Shown: one piece after another, positions 47,527 to 58,100 of the stretch
Layout of the letters: every line of letters starts with the position of its first letter
Numbering within the stretch: the stretch's first letter is position 1
DNA from: Asterias amurensis
Lineage: Eukaryota > Echinodermata > Asteroidea > Forcipulatida > Asteriidae
Reading direction: 5' to 3'
Length of the DNA stretch: 64,000 nt
Assembly (NCBI RefSeq): GCF_032118995.1
Contig: NC_092663.1
Location: 2,046,001-2,110,000, forward strand
Position numbers and translations under genes: made by a program
Notes under the pieces: generated by a model
Told to the model about the DNA's origin: nothing
Database searches by the model: none
Seen by the model: the letters and a program-made list of their open reading frames with translations, nothing else

Positions 47527-49307
47527 CCATGATAGGCCAGGAACAACATGGCGGGCGATACAAGTTTGTTACTTCTTCGTGGTAAAGAGTATTTTTATAT
47601 TGGTTAAACAAAATGGTTTACAGTAAATTAGGTGTAATTACTAGATTTCAGAGTTGATTGGGTATCTTATGTTCAAACGTTAGTTTCAGCTATTTCCGAT
47701 TTAAAACGGACAAATCAAATCCCTGTTTTTCCGAATTCCGCTTGTAAAGTTGTTTTTTAGCTAAAAATAAAAATTCCGGGAAGGAAAATAAAGCAACTAT
47801 CTAAACGTCGAATGTAACTAGTCTGAATTTGATTTCCTTGAAGTTGTGTTTACATTACTATATTTAAGGAAGCCGTCGATAAAGGTTTAGCTTCACCGAA
47901 GTTCATGCGCTCTGTATATATCCTATAGAGGGTTTGTGTATCTTTTATTTGAAGAAAAAACTTGTCATAAATTTCTTTGAAAATAAGTTCGGAGTGACGC
48001 GATTGACTAGGTACATTGTTCGTCATACCTATAGCCGTAGGCCATGTCAGACAAACTGGCAACCAAGACCCACCGTCAATGAAACTGGGCCCCTTTCTTG
48101 CGAAAATCTCCAAAAAGAGAATACAAAAATTCACATTTATTTGAATGGTCGCATATTTTTTTTGGAGATCGTTAGACAAAGTTTGGGAAATGACTCATGA
48201 TTTGCCAATATGCACTGCATTTGGTTGCTTCATGTTGCTTGTAAAAGTTGCCTCATGTGACAAGGAATTCAACAGCAAACAGAGAATCAAGTGACATGGA
48301 AAAGCCGCTCCCGTTAATACATACCGGCTAAAAGTGCATGGTAACTCTAAACAATAAATCAATTCAAAGTTTTATAACTTTTTCTGTGACGTCACTCAAT
48401 TGATGAAAAGGTAGATTATTTTTACGAATAAACAGTCAATTAATTGTATATACGGGATCTACAGTTGAGTGTACAAAGTGATAGTTCAACTTGAAAATGA
48501 ATCTTTCCCAAAATAACAAAATCTTTGTCCAAAAGCATTTACCAGTTTATCAATTTAATTTAGTAAAAGACGTAGTCCTAAGTTAGGACGAATAACTCGT
48601 CCTAAACTCGAGATAAGACTAATCTAACCCTGTTTTGGAAATCCCACCCGGAGACCTGCACGTAGATTGGGTTTTCAGTCCGGACTTCGATCGCTTTGGT
48701 TTTCCCCTTTGGGCATAAATATGGGTTGTTTCTATAAAAATGATAGATGTATTCTCGTTTTATATTCGTCCTGTCATTGGCGCTAACTGTGTCAATTAAT
48801 GCGATACATCGAACCAAAACTGGATCTACAAACATCAATTAGCATATCAATGCATCTGGCAAAGTTCCCACTCAACTTAAACCTCGAACAGAACTAAAAA
48901 ACATGAACCCTTTTCTATTATCCCGAATCCATGGAACCAGACGTGTTTTTTTTTTCTTGAAACCACAGCAAAGACAACAAGGTGTGTTCGTGTAAATCAG
49001 CACAACCATCCAATAAACGGGCCCCAAATCGACAACTGCGCCTTCAGGAGTATTTAATCAAGAGTTGCAATAGTTTCGTCATCACTAACTTTGGAAGCCT
49101 CCTGATCAACGAAACCGCACTAAAGAACAGTCTTCAACTAACCATGGGGATAGGCTTGATAAAAGGTGGGTCTTTTGGCAAACAAATTAGTAGTTCTAGC
49201 AAAAACATTAATCTGACTTTTTATTTTTCCAGTTCCCTCCCTTGATTTATTTATTGAAACGATGATTGTTTGTACCATTCATTATGTTCTAGCTTTTAGT
49301 GACTTTT
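47527..49307. other. no gene recognised; family-E MITE core
   Basis: The only repeat seen is taagttaggacgaataactc / gtcctaa at about 48571-48605, related to the element at 9911-10079. No exon, including the missing first exon of the gene at 50504, could be identified with confidence. Confidence 0.4.
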
Positions 49308-49684
49308 AAAGCCAGTGGACACTATTGGTAATTGTCAAAGACCACTCTTCTCAACATAATATGCATAAAATAACAAACCTGTGAAAATTTGAGCTCGATT
49401 GGTCGTCGGAGTTGCGAGATAACTATGAAAGAAAAAAAAAACATCCTTGTCACACGAAGTTGTGTGCTTTCAGATGCTTGATTTCGGGACCTCAAATTCT
49501 AAACTTGAGGTCTCGAAATCAAATTCGTGGAAAGTTACTACTTTCTCGAAAACTACTCCACTTCAGAGGGAGCCATTTCTCACAATGTTTTGTACTATCA
49601 ACCTCTCCCCATTACTCGTTATCAAGTAAGGTGTTATGCTAATAATTATTTTGAGTAATTACCAATAGTGTCCACTGCCTTTAA
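49308..49684. repeat. family-A MITE, well preserved
   Basis: It starts aaagccagtggacactattg and ends tagtgtccactgccttta. The central hairpin is gatttcgggacctcaaattc with its partner gaggtctcgaaatc, and gagggagccatttctcac follows. It is a good reference copy for the family. Confidence 0.9.
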
Positions 49685-49724
49685 CATGAGGGCATAAGTA
49701 AGGCTCCAAATTCGCTTGACACAC

Positions 49725-49830
49725 ATGTTTCTCCTGAAGACAGGCAGAGTATACTGTTCGAAACATCGATACCACACCGGCACTTTTCAAAGCCAACACT
49801 CATACAAAAGAGATTTACACTTTGTTGTAC
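49725..49830 (+). repeat. dispersed repeat fragment, possible retroelement 3' tail
   Basis: It contains gacaggcagagtatactgtt, cgaaacatcgataccacacc and aaagccaacactcataca, and is the better preserved relative of the block at 7205-7312. A Penelope-like tail is possible given the GIY-YIG relic at 33605, but the link is not shown here. Confidence 0.4.
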
Positions 49831-49864
49831 CCGCAAGTTTACAATTTTATAGTTTCTTCATATG

Positions 49865-50330
49865 TTTCTGAGTAAAGAACTACTTTCAAAGCATTCTCTG
49901 TTTGAAGTGTTTGTCTTCAAAGTTGCTGAAATTGAACCAATCACTTCAGCTCACCTATGTTTGTTAATACAGAATTTGTCTCAAAGCATTCTGAACATAC
50001 TTGTCGCCAAACTCGCTGAGACCGAACCAGTCTCTTCACCACACCTACATGTTTCTTACCACAGATTTAATCTTAAAGCATTCTGAGTTTGACCAAATTT
50101 TGTCTTCAAACTTGCTAACACTAAACCCATGTTTCTTACTACAAAATCGCTGAGATTCAACCAGTAGTTTAACCACATACCATGTTACTTACGACACAGA
50201 ATTAATTTGAAAGCCGTCTGATAAGTTTGAAAAATTGTTTTCAAACTTGCTGAGATTTAACCAATAGCTTCAGCACACCTATTTTATTAATACACTAAAA
50301 TAATCTCAAAGCATTGAGATATATTAATTT
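49865..50330. repeat. degenerate short direct repeats
   Basis: A loose motif, (c/t)aaagcattctga...tttgtcttcaaacttgctgagat..aaccagt...ttcaccacaccta.gtttcttac, recurs about five times at 50-130 bp spacing. It resembles a decayed tandem array lying just before the first recognised exon of the VWA gene. Confidence 0.55.
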
Positions 50331-50503
50331 TTTTAAATTGCCTTGCAACTTTCTGACATAAAAACAGTCGCTTGAGCACACCTATATTGCTGTTAAAGCT
50401 TTGAGCGTCACTGATAACGGATGCGCGTTGTATAACTATTGTATAAGCAACTATTATCTTAAAATAAAAAATATTTTGATCGTGTTTCTAAACTGTTTTG
50501 CAG

Positions 50504-53500
50504 TTGCCCTACTGGCATCTTTGATAGTCGCTTGCTTCAAGCAATCATCACTGGCTGGTACGGACAACACCATCGTCCCAGGAGCTTTCGGTCCCGATGT
50601 AGTAGATGTCACCATCGGCAAGATAGCAAAAGTTGAACAGGCCAGCCAACTCGAACCGCACGACAGGATTCTGATTCGCATAGCATGGGTAGAAACGCAG
50701 TTCGGCACTGCACAGCGCACTTACCCTAACTACTACGGTGGGATATGGCGTGTCGATCGTGATATGTTTGATGTTACTCTGGGCATGTTCAACATGAACA
50801 GATACAGTGATATATTTGTGGCGATTTCAACTCACCTGGACATAAACTGGGTCCAGTCTACTTGGGAAGACTGCCGCCAACCTTTGTACTCCGGTCTTGC
50901 TGCTCGTCTATTTCTTCACAACGCCAACCCGATCATCCCACCGGTAAGTTTCATTGCTCTCGTGGCTATCAAAGGGTGTACGTTTGGTATCTCTCCCTGA
51001 ATAAATGACAATAAAAACTTATTTCTTATAACATAAGTCTCATGAAATGTGTACCCCGTGCATGGTGGTAGAGTTTAAAGGGATGCTGCAGTGAATTCAA
51101 ATAAAACATTTAATTTTGCTGTCATTTATTTCTGATATATGTAATTGAACATCAATAAAATGTTTTGTTTTTTCCCCGACATATCTCACTTGCGTAATTA
51201 GCGAATTAGTCATGCCCCCCTTTTTGTGGATTATTACCGCCGCCCCTACCATCGACGTCACGTCGGGAATTCAAACATATCGTCGGCAAAAAGAGGTTGT
51301 CCCTAACTACACGCGCCTATAGGTACCAGGCCACACAGTGAACACGTCTCTATATCCACAGCCAGGGGGCCAGACGGCTCGGGTTACCGACATGACGTCA
51401 CGTTTATGCAAATGAAGGCTCCCTTTTAGGGACGGGGTGGGTTCCCCTAATCTCTTAAAAAACATTTTTAAAATACTTGCGCTTTTAATAAAAAATATAA
51501 AAAAATATTTCAGGTTTAAAAAGTCAGGTTTAATCGTTTAAATTATAAAAAAAAAACTGCAGCCACTCTTTAAAGCAAGACAGTCCTCTAAAGAACAAAT
51601 TGTACCAGCCTTTAACAAGTAGACATATACATGGTGTTACTGCAAACCAATTGATCCTCACCATGCGTTGCCTCAAATAATAGAGACGTTTCGCAAGTCT
51701 ACGTATACATAATAGTATACAGATACCGAAACGTCGAGACTTTGTGTACACGTGACGCGTATCCACGACTATCGTATGTTAATACAGGAGCTCATACACG
51801 TCGTAGAAAAACGGATTCTGTTTTGCAGACTTTTAGTTGTCTTTTTGTCCCAGATCTAAAACATTTCTCATGAAATTGCTTTCACTGGTATCATGCTTGA
51901 TAGAATTTGTTTAGTCATTTGCAAGCAAAACGGTGAACAAAAATGCAGTGTCTAAAACACGGGGTCTCTATAGGTCATGCTTGTCGGGAAAACACTCATG
52001 ATGAATGCAAGCGCACTTTGCATCGAAAACAAGTATCGTGGATTCCTGGGTTTGGTAATTGATCCAAAAAAATTATGAACATTAAAGAAATTGAAAAAAA
52101 AAGCACCGAAAGATATTAATGTTTTACAATACTGATAGAAGAGACACCCTTTAAAGTATATTGTTGTCGTTTTCCCGAAAATTTCAATATGAGAAAGTCT
52201 TCAGGAGTGCGTTTTGGCGACCCCAACCAAGAACTGTTTCTGACGTCATAATCAATACGGTAACCGAGCTCACAACTCGGTTATCGTTCAGTCTGCACAG
52301 CAGAACCACCGACCAACAACCGAAACAGTTTTTGGTTGGGGTCGCCAAAACACACCCCATGCATGAAGCATTTGCAACTGAAAGCAAAGAATTCTAATGC
52401 AACAAAATTTTGTTTTTCCCCCGCTATATTTGTTACACAGTCGAGGAACAATAATTGTGCCCAGATATTTACAGTTTTTGTTTATTCATATGTTGGGATA
52501 CAATGAGAGACGATGTCTATCGAATGACAAACAAACTTTACATGCCTTTTAAGTATAGGATAATGCCCGAGTGCTCGCCATTCGTGGGTACGAATGGCCC
52601 GCGGTGTGGGTAACCTTAACGAATCACTCATTTCTTGACACTGTGCCGTGCGCGATTGGCAAAGCTTTGTGTACCAACTCCTTTTGTAGTTGCGGGGACG
52701 GTAGTTGGTTGGGTTTTTTGTTGGGGTGTGTGTGTGGTTGGTTTTATACAGTGTTTTTTTTGCCCGTCTCGCTTCGATCTTTATATTTTATATAATGTTT
52801 TGAAATATGCATTGTTTTATGATTTCATTAATGTCTTATAAATATTAATTTGGAACAACAAGCAATTTTTTTTTTAGAACCAACACAACTCGAAAGAAAT
52901 TTATTGTGCATTGTTAAGATGATCAGAGCATACTGATCAAAACTGTGATTTGTCAACCATCAGGCCCAATTCCGTAGAGCTACTAAGCACACACATTTGC
53001 TTTGCATGAAATTTCTTCCTTACCAACCAAGTTTTCGTTTGTTGTTTATTGCTTGTTACTTGTATTCAGCTGTTTGCTTATCCTGAAAATCACGTGGGAA
53101 TTCGGTAGGTTTTCCTGTTTTTATCAAGGAAGAAACATCATGCTAAGCAAATTGTTGTGCTTAGCAGCTCTATGAAATTGTGCCAATAGTTCTTTTCACA
53201 GATCCAACACTACTGAAAAAGAGATTTACAAGTGATTTCTTTTGCTGTTTTTTCTAACTCCGTTGCTACAGGGCTGGTCTGTTGAGCAACAAGCAATTTA
53301 TTGGCGAGACTACTACCCACACGATCCTCCTACTGGTAATGTGACGTATTTTTCCGAAAGAGTTGCAGAATTACCAGGTAGGTTGTTTACAACTGTAACA
53401 AGAGGGCGTTTTTGTTTTTGTTTTTCAAGGGGGGTGATGTTTTAAGAGGGCGATATTTTTTGTATTTATTTTCTTGTTTATTCAGCAGAGCTGGCACTCT

Positions 53501-54444
53501 TTAGAATAATAAAACAAAACTTACAACAACCAAATCACAACTCTTATGGAAAGGACTCTCTGCAATGCCTGTAAATCTCTCCCAACTGGCATTAGTGGAG
53601 ATATCAAGTCCAAGGGGGCGAAGACTGATTTCATTTCAAAACATCTTTCCAGAGATAAAAATCAAACTTGCCTATCTGAGATTGTTGTGAGCTTCGCTGG
53701 TAAGTAAAGTTAAATGTACATTAAGCTGGTTTTACATAACCTATTATACACGTCAACTTATTATACACGTTATCACGCGATTTATTTTATTTAATGCTTT
53801 TCTTGAAACTAATCGGGCATTTAAACAGTCACAGTGTTACTATTTTAATTGTTGATTTTCTTTTATTTCACCAGGATGTACAAACAAGGGCATCGATTTG
53901 GTCTTTGTAGTTGACGGTTCTGGAAGTGTTGGATCAAGTAATTTCGAGACGTCCAAGCAATTTGTCAATGACGTTGTCGATTCATTTGAGATTGGTAGCG
54001 ATCGCACACGCGTTGGAGTCATTCAGTATTCCTCCTCTGTTAACACCGAGTTTCACTTGAACCAATACACGGATAAAAGTTCACTTCAACAGGCGATTAG
54101 TAGTATAAATTACATGGGTGGCGGTACTAATACGGAGGGGGCTTTGAATGTCATGGTAGATGAAGGTTTCAGTGTTACAAACGGAGCCAGGGAGCTTGGT
54201 ATCCCTCGGGTGGCAGTTGTTCTAACAGATGGTCAATCACAAGGAGCTGACCGTGTCCGTGTGCCAGCAGACAGAGCCCGCGAAGAGGACATCGCAATAT
54301 TTGCCATCGGTGTGACGGCAAACATTAATGAGGCTGAGCTGAACGCTATTGCAAACAAACCGAACGATACCTACGTGTTTGAGGTTAGCAATTTTGATGC
54401 TATCGCAACAATCGGTGCTACACTCCAAGATACCGCATGTGATC
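50504..54444 (+). CDS. lysozyme-like plus VWA domain protein (partial, three exons)
   Basis: Exons 50504-50943, 53272-53377 and 53875-54444, joined in phases 0 and 1 with clean splice sites (tttgcag|ttg, ccg|gtaagt, gctacag|ggc, ccag|gtagg, tcaccag|gat, gatc|gtaagt). The first exon opens with a hydrophobic stretch (VALLASLIVACF), probably the end of a signal peptide or a membrane anchor; its phase-1 start implies an unseen upstream exon. A lysozyme/lytic-transglycosylase-like domain follows: RIAWVETQFG with a candidate catalytic Glu, NYYGGIWRVD, WEDCRQPLYSGLAARLFL and EQQAIYWRDYY. The third exon is a complete VWA domain: DLVFVVDGSGSVG (MIDAS DxSxS), GGGTNTEGAL (Thr), VVLTDGQSQG (Asp), with flanking Cys. 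The gene runs on past 54444. It is probably a secreted protein binding cell walls or extracellular matrix; enzyme activity is untested. Confidence 0.8.
51074..51574. mobile_element. non-autonomous DNA element in intron 1 of the VWA gene
   Basis: The ends tttaaagggatgctgcagt and actgcagccactctttaaa are inverted with few mismatches, about 500 bp apart. The interior holds TGACGTCA (51394) and several CpG-rich segments but no open frame with motifs. Confidence 0.75.
52207..52355. mobile_element. 149-bp hairpin MITE in intron 1 of the VWA gene
   Basis: The arms gtgcgttttggcgaccccaa and ttggggtcgccaaaacacac pair almost perfectly and extend through accaagaactgttt. The interior has a second hairpin, ggtaaccgag...ctcggttatc, and a TGACGTCA at 52242. 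Confidence 0.85.
52961..53185. mobile_element. family-B foldback MITE in intron 1 of the VWA gene
   Basis: The ends caggcccaattccgtagagc and gctctatgaaattgtgcca match the 15909-16150 copy, as do the inner arms gcatgaaatttcttcc / ggaagaaacatcatgc. Confidence 0.85.
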
Positions 54445-54475
54445 GTAAGTATTTACCATGAATGTCTGGTATATT

Positions 54476-54863
54476 AAAGGCATATGACCCTATCGGTAAT
54501 TACTCAAAATAATTATTAGCATAAAACCTTTCTTGATGACGAGTAATGGGGAGAGGTTGATACAGGTATAAAACATTGTGAGAAACGGCTCCCTCTGAAA
54601 TGCCATAGTTTTCGAGAAAGAAGTAATTGTCCACGAATTTGATTTCAAGACCTCAAGTTTAGAACTTGAGGTCTCGAAATCAACCATCTAAACGCACACA
54701 ACTTCGTGTGACAAGGGTGTTTTTTTCTTTCATTATTATCTCGCAAGTTCGATGACCAATTGAGCTCAAATTTTCACAGGTTTGTTATTTTATGCATATG
54801 TTGAGATACACTAGCTGTGCAGACTAGTCTTTGACAACTACCAATAGTGTCCACTGCCTTTAA
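54476..54863. repeat. family-A MITE after the VWA exon
   Basis: It begins aaaggcatatgaccctatcg and ends tagtgtccactgccttta. The hairpin gatttcaagacctcaagttt / gaggtctcgaaatcaa is clear at about 54640-54685. It starts 32 bp after the splice donor. Confidence 0.88.
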
Positions 54864-54949
54864 AGGAACATTACATATTTTTTTTGCTAACAAGTAATCC
54901 ACCATATTTACATAAAAAAACTGAAGAAGTTTGCGATCGATCAGCCATC

Positions 54950-55165
54950 TGATGGGTCACGAGAACCTAGTGAAAAACGATCACGGTGCTGGGGCGCATA
55001 CAGCAGCCACAGCCAGGAACACCGGGGCGAACCCCTTCTCTTTTCGATAAAAAGATGTGACCAACGGTTTTACGTCCCATCCAAAGGACGAAGCAATGAG
55101 TAAATGTCTTGCTTAATTAAGGACAAAAGTGTCACGGTTGGGATTCGAGCCCCCACGTACTCGGC
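54950..55165 (-). repeat. tRNA-derived SINE-like element, reverse orientation
   Basis: Read on the minus strand it contains gggctcgaatcccaaccgtg (B-box-like), ttgcttcgtcctttggatgg, gacgtaaaaccgttggt and ggtgttcctggctgtggctg, in the same order as the plus-strand copy at 13895-14140. It touches the start of the 471-bp satellite. Confidence 0.6.
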
Positions 55166-55171
55166 ACACCG

Positions 55172-58100
55172 AAACGAACTCAACAAGCCTCCCTACGGGA
55201 TTTTTGTGCACAGAGATAATCAAAAGTACAACGGGTCAATTTGACCCCAAATCATTGCTCAATCTAAACATGCTTAGCACCATTGGATGGACAATTTCAA
55301 GGGCTTTCCTCTCGCACCAAATTTAGTGCTATGGGGATTTTCAAAGCGACGCTAGAGGCCAGGGAGTAGACCCGACACACCCCATCAGTTTTGGAAGTTT
55401 AATGCATGAAACAAACGGCATGTGGTGATTATTGGAGAAAACAAACATATGTGTTGAAAAAAAAAGCCCGGACTTATAAAAACTTTCAGCTATGCTTTTG
55501 AATTACTCTGGAACTAAAAACGATAGAGAGACGCAGTTTGTACATGCGTCATTCTGGCATGTCCTTTAATTCAAATTTCAAAGTTTTAGAGCGGCTTCCA
55601 GACTTCTTGGTACCGAAAATTAAAAGTAGGCGGCTGAGCTCCGAAACAAACTCAACAAATCTCCCTACGGGATTTTTGTGCACAGAGAAAATCAAAAGTA
55701 CAACGGGTCAATTTGACCCCAAATCATTTCTCAATCTAAAGAAGTTTAGCACCATTGGATGGACAATTTCAAGGGCTTTCCTCTCGTACCAAATTTAATG
55801 CTATGGGGATTTTCAAAGCGACGCTAGAGGCCAGGGAGTAGACCCGACACACCCCATAAGTTTTGGAAGTTTAATGCATGAAACACACGGCATGTGGTGA
55901 TTATTGGAGAAAACAAATATATGTGTTGAAAAAAAAGCCCGGACTTATAAAAACTTTCAGCTATGCTTTTGAATTATTCTGGAACTAAAAACGATAGAGA
56001 GACGCAGTTTGAACCTGCGTCATCCTGGCATGTCCCTTATTTCAAATTTCAAAGTTTTAGAGCGGCTTACAGACTTCTTGATACCGAAAATTAAAAGTAG
56101 GCGGTTTGCTCCGAAACGAACTCAACAAGCCTCCCTACGGGATTTTTGTGCACAGAGAAAATCAAAAGTACAATGGGTCAATTTGACCCCAAATCATTAA
56201 TCAATCTAAACATGCTTAGCACCATTGGATGGACAATTTCAAGGGCTTTCCTCTCGTACCAAATTTAATGCTATGGGGATTTTCAAAGCGACGCTAGAGG
56301 CCAGGGAGTAGACCCGACACACCCCATCAGTTTTGGAAGTTTAATGCATGAAACAAACGGCATGTGGTGATTATTGGAGAAAACAAACATATGTGTTGAA
56401 AAAAAAAGCCCGGACTTATAAAAACTTTCAGCTATGCTTTTGAATTACTCTGGAACTAAAAACGATAGAGAGACGCAGTTTGTACATGCGTCATCCTGGC
56501 TTGTCCCTTAATTCAAATTTCAAAGTTTTAGAGCGGCTTCCAGACTTCTTGGTACCGAAAATTAAAAGTAGGCGGCTGAGCTCCGAAACAAACTCAACAA
56601 ATCTCCCTACGGGATTTTTGTGCACAGAGAAAATCAAAAGTACAACGGGTCAATTTGACCCCAAATCATTTCTCAATCTAAAGAAGTTTAGCACCATTGG
56701 ATGGACAATTTCAAGGGCTTTCCTCTCGTACCAAATTTAATGCTATGGGGATTTTCAAAGCGACGCTAGAGGCCAGGGAGTAGACCCGACACACCCCATC
56801 AGTTTTGGAAGTTTAATGCATGAAACACACGGCATGTGGTGATTATTGGAGAAAACAAATATATGTGTTGAAAAAAAAGCCCGGACTTATAAAAACTTTC
56901 AGCTATGCTTTTGAATTATTCTGGAACTAAAAACGATAGAGAGACAAAGTTTGAACCTGCGTCATCCTGGCATGTCCCTTATTTCAAATTTCAAAGTTTT
57001 AGAGCGGCTTACAGACTTCTTGATACCGAAAATTAAAAGTAGGCGGCTGTGCTCCGAAACGAACTCAACAAGCCTCCCTACGGGATTTTTGTGCACAGAG
57101 AAAATCAAAAGTACAACGGGTCAATTTGACCCCAAATCATTGCTCAATCTAAACATGCTTAGCACCATTGGATGGACAATTTCAAGGGCTTTCCTCTCGT
57201 ACCAAATTTAGTGCTATGGGGATTTTCAAAGCGACGCTAGAGGCCAGGGAGTAGACCCGACACACCCCATCAGTTTTGGAAGTTTAATGCATGAAACACA
57301 CGGCATGTGGTGATTATTGGAGAAAACAAATATATGTGTTGGAAAAAAAAGCCCGGACTTATAAAAACTTTCAGCTATGCTTTTGAATTACTCTGGAACT
57401 AAAAACGATAGAGAGACGCAGTTTGTACATGCGTCATCCTGGCATGTCACTTAATTCAAATTTCAAAGTTTTAGAGCGGTTTACAGACTTCTTGATACCG
57501 AAAATTAAAAGTAGGCGGCTGTGCTCCGAAACGAACTCAACAAGCCTCCCTACGGGATTTTTGTGCACAGAGAAAATCAAAAGTACAACGGGTCAATTTG
57601 ACCCCAAATCATTGCTCAATCTACACATGCTTAGCACCATTGGATGGACAATTTCAAGGGCTTTCCTCTCGTACCAAATTTAGTGCTATGGGGATTTTCA
57701 AAGCGACGCTAGAGGCCAGGGAGTAGACCCGACACACCCCATCAGTTTTGGAAGTTTAATGCATGAAACAAACGGCATGTGGTGATTATTGGAGAAAACA
57801 AACATATGTGTTGAAAAAAAAAGCCCGGACTTATAAAAACTTTCAGCTATGCTTTTGAATTACTCTGGAACTAAAAACGATAGAGAGACGCAGTTTGTAC
57901 ATGCGTCATCCTGGCATGTCCCTTAATTCAAATTTCAAAGTTTTAGAGCGGCTTACAGACTTCTTGATACCGAAAATTAAAAGTAGGCGGCTGTGCTCCG
58001 AAACGAACTCAACAAGCCTCCCTACGGGATTTTTGTGCACAGAGAAAATCAAAAGTACAACGGGTCAATTTGACCCCAAATCATTGCTCAATCTAAACAT

